From contig JAJZIM010000034.1 in NCBI GenBank assembly GCA_021810565.1, positions 1-33,179 of the forward strand: a stretch of 33,179 nucleotides of DNA. The letters are read 5' to 3'. This stretch comes from Bacillota bacterium (GTDB taxonomy: Bacteria; Bacillota; Sulfobacillia; JAJZIM01). Below are positions 22,694-31,377 of the stretch, piece by piece. A model generated the notes under the pieces. It had not been told where the DNA came from. It ran no database searches and was given only the letters and a program-made list of their open reading frames with translations. The stretch's first letter is position 1. Each line of letters starts with the position of its first letter. Both the position numbers and the translations under genes were made by a program.

Positions 22694-23863
22694 ATGCGGA
22701 TGTATAAAATGGTGGCTGAATTCCAGTTGGTTACTCCGGCGTTCTTAGCAGGGGCAGAGCAGAAAAGCCCTGAATTGCGGGTTACCAGCATAAAGGGAGC
22801 GCTGCGCTTCTGGTGGCGGGCTAGGCGCTTCGCAGGCTGCAGAGGCGGCATAGATGGCATGCGCCAAGATGAGAGTCTTATTTTCGGCGATTCTGGCGCG
22901 ACGGGATGTTCAGCAGTTGTGATGAAAGTTAATGGGACCCTAACTATAGCGAATCCTGGAACCATACTACCGATAATGGATGACTATCCCGGGGCGCGTT
23001 ATCTTGGATACGGCGTTATGGAAAGTGTGGGCAGCCAGAAGAGAAGGACAAGAGCCGGAGAACTCATCAGAGGGTGCCTGCAACCTGGGCCATTCCAGGT
23101 CACCTTTATTTCGAAAAAGGTTTTTGACCCTTCGTTCATCGATGCCGTAAAACTGTTCGGGCTATTAGGAGGAATTGGGAGCAGAAGCCGAAAAGGTTAC
23201 GGCAGTGTCACGCTATTGAGGCTAGAAGGGGATGGAGTAGCAAAGTGGGAATGTCCGCCAGACATCGAGGCTTATCGGGAGCGCTTGACTAAGAACATCG
23301 GTACACAGCCGTCAGGTGACTCAGAGCCGGAGTATTCGGCGTTCGGAAATAAGGCTAAAGTGTACGCAATTGCTGAGGGGAACGCGACTTTGGATCTCCT
23401 CAATTCGATCGGCGAGGAGATGCAGATGTATCGTAGTTGGGGTAGGAATGGCCGGGTTAATGGTCAGGCTTCTGAGAGGAACTTCCAATATGATCACGAC
23501 GAGATGAAGAATGCCTGCGAAGGAACAGTGCCGCAGGGGCATCCTAAACGGGTGGTGTTTGGTCTGCCCCATAATTATTTCTTCTCGAGCATAAACTGTA
23601 AGGTCTCCGTTAGCGCGGTCAAGGGACGTGACGAGATCGAGCGCAGGGCCAGCCCCTTGTTCATTCATATCCATCAATTCAAGGAAGGCTCTTATACAGC
23701 CGTGGCCACCATCCTTTGGTCGGAATTCTTGCCTCTTGGCACAAAGATTGAGGTATCGGGAGGAGGAGCTACCCATACATTTGAACCTGAGCTGGATTTG
23801 TCTGTCTTGGATAATTTCGTGAAACGGTTCGACCAGGGGGGGCAGAGAATATGGCCCAAGTAG
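22694..23863 (+). CDS. cmr1: type III-B CRISPR RAMP protein Cmr1
   Basis: Cmr1 (389 residues) caps the 3' end of the crRNA in the Cmr complex. The RAMP signature is clear: AEFQLVTPAFLAGAEQKSPE followed by LRVTSIKGALRFWWRARR near the N-terminus, and the glycine-rich loop LLGGIGSRSRKGYGSV around 160-175. The C-terminal half is less conserved. ATG at 22694 is only 3 nt after AAGGAG; the next ATG at 22700 has the more standard 9 nt and may be the true start. It overlaps cmr2 by 13 bp. GC content is much lower than in the core genes. Confidence 0.93.
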   Translation: MRMYKMVAEFQLVTPAFLAGAEQKSPELRVTSIKGALRFWWRARRFAGCRGGIDGMRQDESLIFGDSGATGCSAVVMKVNGTLTIANPGTILPIMDDYPGARYLGYGVMESVGSQKRRTRAGELIRGCLQPGPFQVTFISKKVFDPSFIDAVKLFGLLGGIGSRSRKGYGSVTLLRLEGDGVAKWECPPDIEAYRERLTKNIGTQPSGDSEPEYSAFGNKAKVYAIAEGNATLDLLNSIGEEMQMYRSWGRNGRVNGQASERNFQYDHDEMKNACEGTVPQGHPKRVVFGLPHNYFFSSINCKVSVSAVKGRDEIERRASPLFIHIHQFKEGSYTAVATILWSEFLPLGTKIEVSGGGATHTFEPELDLSVLDNFVKRFDQGGQRIWPK

Positions 23864-25719
23864 GAGGGAGCTACCTGCACTTTACCTTGGGGCCGGTGCA
23901 GAGCTTTGTGGCCCAAGCTCGTCGGACGCGGGACCTGTGGGCCGGTTCATTCCTGCTGTCCTACCTTACCGGCCAAGCGATGGCCGCTGTCTTGCGTAGT
24001 GGCGGAAGGATTGTGTTTCCCGAGGTCGCTCGGGATGGAGAGCCAATAGATCCGCTGCTGAAAGCGATCATGAACGGCGGGCAGGGGCCTGACTTTGGAT
24101 CTTTGCCTAATCGTTTCAAGGCTGAGATAACAAACGGATTTTCCCCCGAGCAATGCCGTGAGGCCGTTGCAACGGCGTGGGATCGGGTAGCTCAAGTGGT
24201 TTGGGATGAATTTGTGGCTCCTTCGGTGTCATACGGTAAAGGCACCGAGGCCATTTGGCAACGTCAGATCAAGAACTTTTGGGAAGTCGCTTGGTGCATT
24301 GGCGAGGAGAATAACCTGCTGGATCGGCGCAAGAACTGGCGCAGCGGTCATGCCACCGTAGAGCCTGGCGATAAGTGTACAATGATGGGCACATTGGAGG
24401 AGGTATCCGGATACACCAGGTCTATCGGCCGTGAAGCAGAGCAGCAGCGATGCTTTTGGGAAAACATTCGCAGATGCCGGGGCGTTGGAAAGTTAAATCT
24501 TCGTGATAATGAAAGACTATGCGCTATTGCCTTGATTAAGCGCCTCTTTCCCCTGACGGGGGATAGCATCGGATGGAGGATGCGACCTCATTTTCCTTCC
24601 ACCGCCTATGTGGCGGCTGTACCATGGCTTGTTGCTGCGCTGACGAACAAGCCGAAGTTAGCGCTACAATATGGAGAGGCCTCCAAGGGGATCGCTGATC
24701 AGAATTCCCGCATGGCGATTGAGCAGTTCCGTAGCATCAAAGAAGCTGTGGGGCATGATCAAGACAAGCGGGGCTTCGCGTCCTTGGGTGGCGAATACTT
24801 CCATCAGGCAGCCTTGAAGGACGGAGATCGTTGGGAAGAAAGTACGTCTGTTGCTCGTGAACAGCTACGGGCACTGCTGTCGGAGGACAAACTTGGGGAA
24901 CCAACCTCCTTCTTCGCCATGTTGCTTATGGATGGAGATCGGTTGGGCAAGCTGCTCCAAGGGCACGATAGCACTCAAATCAGCCAGGGTTTGGCTCGTT
25001 TCACTGGGCAGGCCCAAGATATTTTTGAGAGGCACGATGGGGTGGTGATCTACGCCGGAGGCGATGATGTGTTGGGACTATTTCCTGTGAGTGAAGCCAT
25101 TGGGGCAGCATTGGACCTCCGACGGGTTTACGAGGAATCCTTCACTGATACGACTGCTGCAGGGCAGGCCACCATATCCGCCGCCATCGTTTATGCACAT
25201 TACAACCATCCCCTGCAAGCGATGGTGGCCAAGAGCCACGACCTCCTGGACCGGGTCGCAAAGGAAGGAACGGGTCGGAGCAGTTTGGCGGTCACCGTAT
25301 GGAAAGGATCTGGCCCTACGTTGGAGTGGTCCATGCCTTGGGAGTGCCTGACGGAAGGTGCGCCAGCCGACGCCAACCTGGTGGACGAACTGGTTACCGC
25401 TTTTCGCAATGACGATTCGGAACCTGGCGGCCAGTATTCCAGCCGTTTCTTCTACCACATTCAGGAACGTTTCCCCCTGTTTGCGGATCGAGAGTACGAC
25501 GAGGACGTTCCCGTTCGTCTGCTGGTAGCAGAGTACCTTAAGAATAAAGAGGGTCGCCAAGTGACCATTGAAGAGGCTCAGGACAGAGTAAGCCGCCTGA
25601 TCAGAATGTGCCGCAAAGTGAAGCGAGATGCTGTCGGCAAGGTGGAGTTCTGTGGCAAAATCACGATAGATGGAGCATTACTGGTGAGATTTCTAGCCAT
25701 GGGAGGTAAAGCTGGATGA
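23851..25719 (+). CDS. cmr2: Cas10 (Cmr2), HD-less, cyclase palm intact
   Basis: Large subunit, 622 residues. It starts directly with YLHFTLGPVQSFVAQARRTR and DLWAGSFLLSYL, so the N-terminal HD DNase domain is absent. The Palm motifs are present: MDGDRLG with Asp361/Asp363, and YAGGDDVLGL with GGDD at 403-406, so cyclic oligoadenylate synthesis is expected. The zinc site usual in Cmr2 is partly lost: where a CxxCG is expected the protein has DKCTMMGTLEE, and later ERLCAIALIKR instead of LCxxC. Start ATG at 23851 inside cmr1; ATGA overlap with cmr3. Without HD, immunity should rely on RNA cleavage by Cmr4 and on signalling to the CARF effectors downstream. Confidence 0.95.
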   Translation: MAQVGGSYLHFTLGPVQSFVAQARRTRDLWAGSFLLSYLTGQAMAAVLRSGGRIVFPEVARDGEPIDPLLKAIMNGGQGPDFGSLPNRFKAEITNGFSPEQCREAVATAWDRVAQVVWDEFVAPSVSYGKGTEAIWQRQIKNFWEVAWCIGEENNLLDRRKNWRSGHATVEPGDKCTMMGTLEEVSGYTRSIGREAEQQRCFWENIRRCRGVGKLNLRDNERLCAIALIKRLFPLTGDSIGWRMRPHFPSTAYVAAVPWLVAALTNKPKLALQYGEASKGIADQNSRMAIEQFRSIKEAVGHDQDKRGFASLGGEYFHQAALKDGDRWEESTSVAREQLRALLSEDKLGEPTSFFAMLLMDGDRLGKLLQGHDSTQISQGLARFTGQAQDIFERHDGVVIYAGGDDVLGLFPVSEAIGAALDLRRVYEESFTDTTAAGQATISAAIVYAHYNHPLQAMVAKSHDLLDRVAKEGTGRSSLAVTVWKGSGPTLEWSMPWECLTEGAPADANLVDELVTAFRNDDSEPGGQYSSRFFYHIQERFPLFADREYDEDVPVRLLVAEYLKNKEGRQVTIEEAQDRVSRLIRMCRKVKRDAVGKVEFCGKITIDGALLVRFLAMGGKAG

Positions 25720-26837
25720 GCGAGAAACTATGGCAGTTTTCTGCCCTGGACTCGTGGTTTTTTCGGGACGGGAGTCCAATGAATGCTGGAGGAGGACAGC
25801 AAACTTCGAGGAGCCTTTTTCCTCCTTTTATGACCACCTTGCAGGGAGCTATTAGGACTGTTCTTGCTCAAGGGCAGGGATGGGATCCGGAAACGCCCGC
25901 CAAATGGCCGAGAGAGTTAGGTAGCCCTGACGATTTGGGGGATCTATCTCTAGACGGGCCCTATCTTCAGGCGGGAGACGATTGGTTATTTCCGGCACCC
26001 CTACATCTGGCGGAAACAGAGGTCAAGGACGCTGGACAGAGAGGCCGAAACGCTGATCGCGTCATAGCCTTCATACGGCCTGGGGAGGACAAAATCGAAT
26101 GTGATCTTGGATGGGTTAGATTGCCGGAAATGGATCTTCCGGGAGCCAAGCCACTGGAACGCTGGTGGATCTGTCGATCCGGTCTGGAGGATATCCTCGC
26201 AGGGCGGCAACCCCAGGCGGAACACATGAAAGCCGAAGGTGACCTGTGGTCCTACGAACCCCGCGTCGGCTTGGAACGGGACTTGGCGACTAGGACCGCC
26301 AAAGAGGGGCAACTGTACTCGACGGCCCAGATACGGCCTCATAACGGGGAATTGAAACTGGGGGTCATGGTGGGTGGTATTGAGGAGGCATGGCACCCGC
26401 AGGAACCGTTGCTCATCCCCTTGGGAGGCGAAGGAAGGCTCGCTAGAGTAGAAGTAGTGGACCCTCCCGAACTATTTCCGACGCCGCCGAACGCCTTTGA
26501 TGGCCAAGGAGATATGGTCCGATTCATGGTTATTTTAGCTACGCCCGGATGGTACGAGAATTTGTCGGACGTGGTTCGGAAAGGCCCTCCTGGCCTCCCA
26601 GGAAACTGTGTTTCGGCCTGCATCGGCAAATTGCAGCGGGTCGGCGGTTGGGATTTGCAGCGACGAAAACCGAGGCCGTTGGAGCCGATTCTGCCGGCGG
26701 GAAGCTGCTGGTTCATGGAAGCGTCCGCGAAGGAGGCCAAGACGATCCTGGAGTGGCATGGTAAGGTGTCTGGTCACAAAGCCCAATACGGCTTCGGTAA
26801 ATTGCTAATTGGGAACTGGGGAGGAAGAGAAAAGTGA
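25716..26837 (+). CDS. cmr3: type III-B CRISPR RAMP protein Cmr3
   Basis: Cmr3 (373 residues) binds the 5' handle of the crRNA with Cmr2. Seen: LDSWFFRDGSPMNAGG near residue 10-25, where the family has D..FFRDg.P, SLFPPFMTTLQGAIRT, and the C-terminal glycine-rich motif HKAQYGFGKLLIG. ATG at 25716 in a 4-bp ATGA overlap with cmr2, and GTGA-type overlap with cmr4, so the operon is translationally coupled. Length is normal for the family. Confidence 0.93.
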   Translation: MSEKLWQFSALDSWFFRDGSPMNAGGGQQTSRSLFPPFMTTLQGAIRTVLAQGQGWDPETPAKWPRELGSPDDLGDLSLDGPYLQAGDDWLFPAPLHLAETEVKDAGQRGRNADRVIAFIRPGEDKIECDLGWVRLPEMDLPGAKPLERWWICRSGLEDILAGRQPQAEHMKAEGDLWSYEPRVGLERDLATRTAKEGQLYSTAQIRPHNGELKLGVMVGGIEEAWHPQEPLLIPLGGEGRLARVEVVDPPELFPTPPNAFDGQGDMVRFMVILATPGWYENLSDVVRKGPPGLPGNCVSACIGKLQRVGGWDLQRRKPRPLEPILPAGSCWFMEASAKEAKTILEWHGKVSGHKAQYGFGKLLIGNWGGREK

Positions 26838-27664
26838 AGGCTATCTTGATGGGACTGCTGGCTGAGACCTTCCTGCATCCGGGCAGCGGGGACAGTGCGG
26901 GGGCTGTGGACCTGCCGGTAGCCCGGGAGAAGCACACCGGCTACCCGGTGATTTTCGGTTCCAGTCTGAAGGGGGCGTTGCGGGAGGTAGTGGAGGCGGC
27001 GGAGGGCAAATCTGAGGCCGACGCCATTTTCGGAAAGCCGGAGGAGGCTGGCTCTGTAAGCGTTACCGACGCCAGGTTGATCCTTTTGCCGGTACGTTCT
27101 TTGGCCAGCCATTTCCGATGGGTTACCTGCCCCTACTTGTTGGAGCGTTATCAGCGGGACTGCGAGTTGGCCGGCAGTAGTGTGAATATCGATATACCGA
27201 AAGTGGAGGATGGAACCGCTGCGGGCACGAAAGAGCAGGAGGGAATGATCTTTCTGGAGGAGTTATCCTTCTTAGTGAGTAAGAAGGAGGATTTAGGAGA
27301 AATAGCCAAGGGGCTGGGGCATTTAATTAGGCACAAGGAAGCGAAGGACCGATTGCGTGAAAGCCTTCTGGTAATCTCAGATGGCGAATTCGCCCATTTT
27401 GCGGCCAATGGCTTGGCTGTAAATGCCCGCAATGTCTTAGATGATGCCACAAAAACCAGCAAGAACCTTTGGTACGAGGAAACCATTCCGCCCGATGCCG
27501 TATTCTACAGTTTGCTTTTTTCGCCAGGAGGACGGGATGCGGTAGCGGAAAAGTTGCAACATCTCTTGCGGGAAAGGCCGTACCTGCGGGTGGGCGGGAA
27601 TGAAACCGTGGGGCAGGGTTGGTGCACCGTTGCCTTGAATCAAGGGGGGAAGTACGGTGAATAG
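26834..27664 (+). CDS. cmr4: type III-B CRISPR RNase backbone subunit Cmr4
   Basis: Cmr4 (276 residues) forms the filament and cuts target RNA every 6 nt. The N-terminus has ETFLHPGSGDSAGAVDLPVA with Asp26 at the position of the catalytic Asp known in Pyrococcus Cmr4. Then YPVIFGSSLKGALRE (RAMP loop), and near the end LRVGGNETVGQGWC. The GTG start at 26834 overlaps cmr3. The intact catalytic Asp means target RNA cleavage is expected to work. Confidence 0.95.
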   Translation: MKAILMGLLAETFLHPGSGDSAGAVDLPVAREKHTGYPVIFGSSLKGALREVVEAAEGKSEADAIFGKPEEAGSVSVTDARLILLPVRSLASHFRWVTCPYLLERYQRDCELAGSSVNIDIPKVEDGTAAGTKEQEGMIFLEELSFLVSKKEDLGEIAKGLGHLIRHKEAKDRLRESLLVISDGEFAHFAANGLAVNARNVLDDATKTSKNLWYEETIPPDAVFYSLLFSPGGRDAVAEKLQHLLRERPYLRVGGNETVGQGWCTVALNQGGKYGE

Positions 27665-28055
27665 AGCAAGGACGCTGGAGCTGGAGCGAGCTAACGACGC
27701 ATGGGAAAAAGTCAAGACTATAGCGGCGCAAAATGCGAAGGGCAAATACGGCTCTTACGTAAAGGGCCTCCCGGCAGCTATTTTGGCTAACGGCCTGGGC
27801 CAGGCAGCCGCGACGCTCCTGGCTGCCGCCAAGGGACAAGGGAATAATGACCACCAGGCTTTGTACAACCATCTGCAGGCATGGCTATGCCGGGACGATC
27901 CCTCCGCTCCTTACCGAGGCAAGGCGGATCTGATGCAGGCGATCACTAAGGGGGATAGGGCAGTATATCTACGAGCCCAGGCAGAGAGTTTAGCCTGGCT
28001 GGGTTGGTTGAAAAAATTCGCCGCAGCCTATTTGCCTGAGGGAAAGGAAGACTGA
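27657..28055 (+). CDS. cmr5: type III-B CRISPR small subunit Cmr5
   Basis: Small alpha-helical subunit (132 residues) of the minor filament that lines the target RNA. Diagnostic segment KGKYGSYVKGLPAAILANGL followed by GQAAATLLAA, then HQALYNHLQAWLC, and YLRAQAESLAWLGWLKKFAAAYL at the end. GTG start at 27657 overlaps cmr4 by 8 bp. Confidence 0.95.
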   Translation: MNRARTLELERANDAWEKVKTIAAQNAKGKYGSYVKGLPAAILANGLGQAAATLLAAAKGQGNNDHQALYNHLQAWLCRDDPSAPYRGKADLMQAITKGDRAVYLRAQAESLAWLGWLKKFAAAYLPEGKED

Positions 28056-28059
28056 TGTG

Positions 28060-29133
28060 ATGGTGCCTCTATATAGCGGTAGTAATGCCCCACCGCGGCC
28101 GCCCGCCGAGGCTAACCTAGGCCTTTGGTATAATAAATTTGGAGACACTTGGAACGGAGCGAGAAAAAACGAGCAATGGAAGCGTGCCTTGATTAGCTCG
28201 GTGACTGGGGTGAAACAGAACGAATTACTCCAACAGGCATGTGCCAGACTATGTCACTTATCCGAGGCATTGCACGGGGAAATACGCTGTTTACAAACGA
28301 ACGGTCGCTTTGTTACCGGCCTGGGCCGTGAACACCCCATAGAAAACGGCTTTGCTTGGCATCACACGCTTGGAGTACCTTACTTAGCTGGATCCTCAGT
28401 TAAAGGCGTAGTCAGAGCTTGGGCACAGGAATGGAGGGAGGTTAATGAGGAGGATTTGGCTCGCATTTTCGGCGGCGCATCTAATGGTGATGACAGAGCT
28501 AGAGGAAGTGTCATTTTCTTCGATGCCCTGCCTTATAAACCCCCAAAATTAGAAGAGGAAGTAATGACGCCGCATTACTCCGAATATTATCGCAAAAATG
28601 GTCCACCTGCCGATTGGTATTCACCTACGCCCATACCCTTTCTCACAGTGGCGGCTAGGCAGCCCTTTATTTTCGGAATAGCACCGGTGGGGCTGGGGAG
28701 GACATCCAAAACGGATGTGGACAAAGCTATGGCTTGGCTAGTTGAAGCACTAGAATGGATCGGTGCCGGAGCCAAAACGGCGGTTGGATATGGCAGGTTT
28801 GTGCTGGACGACAAAATAACCGAGGAATTGAGGCTAAGCGCCAGAACACACGTTGAGACAGTAAAGGCCAGCGACCTGGACAACTCAGCGAGTCCTATCC
28901 GGAGAGAGATGGACAATGACGGTTATGCATCGGACAAGTTTATGGAGTTTCTGACCAGAAAATGGTTAGGCAGGATGGATGCTGCGGATACTTCCGAGGT
29001 TGATCGCCGGGAGATAGCTAAGCTCTTAGCAGAGTGGTACCAAAGGCAACGACCGACACAATGGACCAGCCCGTCGGGAAAAAATGAGGATAAGGTTAGG
29101 CGTATTAAGGATGCCTTGGCGGTGCGTGGGTGA
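28060..29133 (+). CDS. cmr6: type III-B CRISPR RAMP protein Cmr6
   Basis: Cmr6 (357 residues) caps the complex with Cmr1. Typical features: RFVTGLGREHPIENGFAWHH, LGVPYLAGSSVKGVVRAWA (RAMP loop), ARGSVIFFDALP, and WIGAGAKTAVGYGRF. ATG at 28060 has AAGGAAG upstream; GTG at 28057 is an alternative. The C-terminal part from about residue 265 (SDLDNSASPIRREMDNDGYA to RIKDALAVRG) is helical and extends beyond the core. Last gene of the low-GC cmr block. The sequence after its stop has no clear terminator. Confidence 0.94.
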   Translation: MVPLYSGSNAPPRPPAEANLGLWYNKFGDTWNGARKNEQWKRALISSVTGVKQNELLQQACARLCHLSEALHGEIRCLQTNGRFVTGLGREHPIENGFAWHHTLGVPYLAGSSVKGVVRAWAQEWREVNEEDLARIFGGASNGDDRARGSVIFFDALPYKPPKLEEEVMTPHYSEYYRKNGPPADWYSPTPIPFLTVAARQPFIFGIAPVGLGRTSKTDVDKAMAWLVEALEWIGAGAKTAVGYGRFVLDDKITEELRLSARTHVETVKASDLDNSASPIRREMDNDGYASDKFMEFLTRKWLGRMDAADTSEVDRREIAKLLAEWYQRQRPTQWTSPSGKNEDKVRRIKDALAVRG

Positions 29134-29496
29134 GGCCCAAAGTGAAGCTCAATTCTGGTCGCATCCCCTTTACAGTTTAGTAATGTGGGCGAAGTGCCGA
29201 GGTATACCGGCATTTCCCCGCGCCCCTAGAATTCGGAGGCTTGCCGCGCATAGTTATGCAGAATAATGGCATGGCTACTTATTCCGGAAGGAGAGAAGGG
29301 AGGGCACAGAATACCCAAAATAGTTCATATGATTATGTGATCCATTTATCCTGGGTGCCCAGATATTTTGTGGGGCGTCACCCTGACGGTTCTCGGAGGT
29401 TACTTCGTTAGTGTGCCAGATAGAGCTGCCAAAGGCAACAAATAGCAGCGACACCTACCGGGGAAGGTGCCGTCCCCGGGGGTTTCGTACCCGGCT
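29134..29496. other. gene-free stretch after cmr6
   Basis: I see no protein. AT-rich at first (29250-29350), GC-rich later. A hairpin CCGGGG (29458-29463) / CCCCGG (29474-29479) with a 10-nt loop is followed by GGGGTTTCG; it could be a weak terminator or a remnant of an insertion-sequence end next to the transposase piece that follows. Confidence 0.5.
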
Positions 29497-29775
29497 TCAG
29501 GCTACGCCCTGCTCGCAGTCCGCGCCCGAGTACAGCAGCGGGGATAGGTAGCCCGGCAGGACCCGAAGCGACATCTCCGCCTGCTTTTGGAATACCAGCA
29601 GTTCCGTCTTCCACAGGGCCGGCGCCTGCCGGTGGGTGCTGGAGGCCATGTAGGTGCGGGCTGTGCTCCGGCCCTCGGCCCACATCCCGGCCAGGTTCAG
29701 CCAGGTGTGGGCTACGGCCAAGACCAGCATCAGGCGGCCGAGGTGGCCGTGGGTGCAGGCGCCGGACTTTACTAC
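29497..29775 (-). pseudogene. C-terminal remnant of a DDE transposase (IS4-like)
   Basis: On the minus strand a frame reads HGHLGRLMLVLAVAHTWLNL, then AGMWAEGRSTARTYMASSTH, and ends WKTELLVFQKQAEMSLRVLPG and a stop. A hydrophobic RLMLVLAVAHTWLNLAG block followed by a short basic tail is typical of the end of IS4-family transposases (RLLLVLALAyxWLxLLG). The catalytic domain is missing; the frame upstream becomes antisense to the next gene. The family guess is by eye. Confidence 0.4.
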
Positions 29776-29788
29776 AGGGAGGCATCCT

Positions 29789-31354
29789 ATGCGGGTTCTA
29801 ATTGCCCCTCTGGGCATGACACCCCTGGTGATCACGGAGGCGGTGGTCGCCCTTCGCGAATCCCCGGAAGGGCCGCGGGCGGTGCCGCAGCAGGTGGTGC
29901 TCCTGTATCCCAACGACCCCGAACAGCCGGAGCGCTTCATCGACTACGGTGCGCAGCTTTTGCAAGAGGTTCTGCGGGAGTGCTGCGGGATCCAGGTCCG
30001 CCCAGTTCCCCTACCCTTCGCCGACCCGTCGGACGGGGAGTCCTGCATCACCTACCTGCGCTTACTGCGGGATGAGCTGGAGGCCCACCGGCAGGACGAG
30101 GTCTTCCTTCTGGTGAGCGGTGGGCGTAAGAATACCAGCGCGCTCACGGCGGTTCCGGCCCAATTCTACCCCAACATCCACGGACTGTACCACGTGCTGG
30201 ACGCCTTGGAGGGAACCCCGGAGCAGCGTCGATACAGCGTGGAAGACCTACAGGGGATGGATCCCGCTGCACGGCGCCGGGCGATGTTCCCGCCCGTCAA
30301 CGAGGTGCGATTGGTGCCTTTGCCTTTTGCGCGCCTCTCCGATGCGGAGGAACTGCGCCGGTATCTGACCGGCCCTCGCCGGGAGGAGGAGTTCCGCCTG
30401 TCGGCGGAGGCGGAGGAGTTCTTCCGGGGCGTCTTCGGTACGGGCACTGTCCGCCGTCTCGCCGTGTGGCTCTCGGCGGCGGCGGAAGAGGACTTCACGG
30501 CCTTGGGCCCCGACCGCAAACGCTGGGTGCGGGCGCAAGTGCTGCGCCTGGCTGACCCGGACTTCCTGGAGAAGGAGCACCAGCGCCGGTACGTGGCGGC
30601 GGAGAGCGACTGCTGGGTGCATCCGCAGGGTCGACACCCGCTGCGCATCCTTTTCTCCCCGTCACCGCGGGAGGGACGACTGGTGGTGCAGCGCATCCTC
30701 TCCCATGCGGAGTACGATCGGTTTCTGGCCAGGGGCGGCCTGCCGCGGGCGGCGGATTTCCCCCCCTATCTCCCGCTTGAGCACTTGCCTGTGGCGACGG
30801 GCGGCACCCTGGTGGCGCCGGTAGGCCTTTCACCGATGGTGGTGAGCCAGATCTACCGGCTGCTGGAGCGGGAGGGACGGCGACCGGATCGGCTGCTCCT
30901 GCTCCCCACCTCCGCCGCGGCGGTGCAGGATGGGGTGCGGATGCTGGAGGCCGCTTTTCGGGCGCGGGTTCCCAGGTTGCGACCGGAGGTGCGGCCTTTG
31001 CCGGTGCAGGACGTGGCTTGCGCCGAAGATTGCACCATCTTCGCGGCGGCGCTGCAGCACGCGCTGCGGGAAGCGGATACGGACAAGCCCCGCTACCTTT
31101 CTATCGCCGGGGGACGCAAGGCCATGGCCGCCGTGGCGTACTACGCCGCCCAGATGGAGGGCATCCCGGAGGTGTTGCACACCACCATCGTGGATGAAAA
31201 ACTGGAGCGGCAGGTGATTGGAGAGACCTCGCCAGCGGCCTTGGCGGACTTGGCCCCGGGGGAACAGCAGCGGCGTCTTTTCCTGGACGCCTACGCCGAG
31301 CGCCTGGCCGACTTCCGGCTGATCATGGTTCCGGTGGTTCCCCTGCATCCGTAG
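29789..31354 (+). CDS. tandem-CARF protein with central RelE-like domain (CARF-RelE-CARF)
   Basis: Product of 521 residues. Residues 1-190: CARF domain of the NE0113 type, VLIAPLGMTPLVITEAVVAL and LLVSGGRKNTSALTA (GGRK 111-114). Residues 335-500: second CARF, TLVAPVGLSPMVVSQIYRLL and YLSIAGGRKAMAAVAYYAAQ (GGRK 441-444). Between them (about 222-316) lies a RelE/ParE-like toxin pattern: ALGPDRKRWVRAQVLRLADP, EKEHQRRY, then RHPLRILFSPSPREGRLVVQ and RILSHAEYDRFL. Candidate catalytic or RNA-binding residues are Lys262, Arg282, Arg286, His306 and Tyr309. By family knowledge, cyclic oligoadenylate made by Cas10 should bind the CARF pair and switch on ribosome-dependent mRNA cleavage (compare the CARF-RelE effector Cami1). 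ATG at 29789 with GGGAGG upstream. High GC, unlike cmr genes. Confidence 0.75.
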   Translation: MRVLIAPLGMTPLVITEAVVALRESPEGPRAVPQQVVLLYPNDPEQPERFIDYGAQLLQEVLRECCGIQVRPVPLPFADPSDGESCITYLRLLRDELEAHRQDEVFLLVSGGRKNTSALTAVPAQFYPNIHGLYHVLDALEGTPEQRRYSVEDLQGMDPAARRRAMFPPVNEVRLVPLPFARLSDAEELRRYLTGPRREEEFRLSAEAEEFFRGVFGTGTVRRLAVWLSAAAEEDFTALGPDRKRWVRAQVLRLADPDFLEKEHQRRYVAAESDCWVHPQGRHPLRILFSPSPREGRLVVQRILSHAEYDRFLARGGLPRAADFPPYLPLEHLPVATGGTLVAPVGLSPMVVSQIYRLLEREGRRPDRLLLLPTSAAAVQDGVRMLEAAFRARVPRLRPEVRPLPVQDVACAEDCTIFAAALQHALREADTDKPRYLSIAGGRKAMAAVAYYAAQMEGIPEVLHTTIVDEKLERQVIGETSPAALADLAPGEQQRRLFLDAYAERLADFRLIMVPVVPLHP

Positions 31355-31377
31355 GCTTTTCGAAGGGAGGCCGAAAC

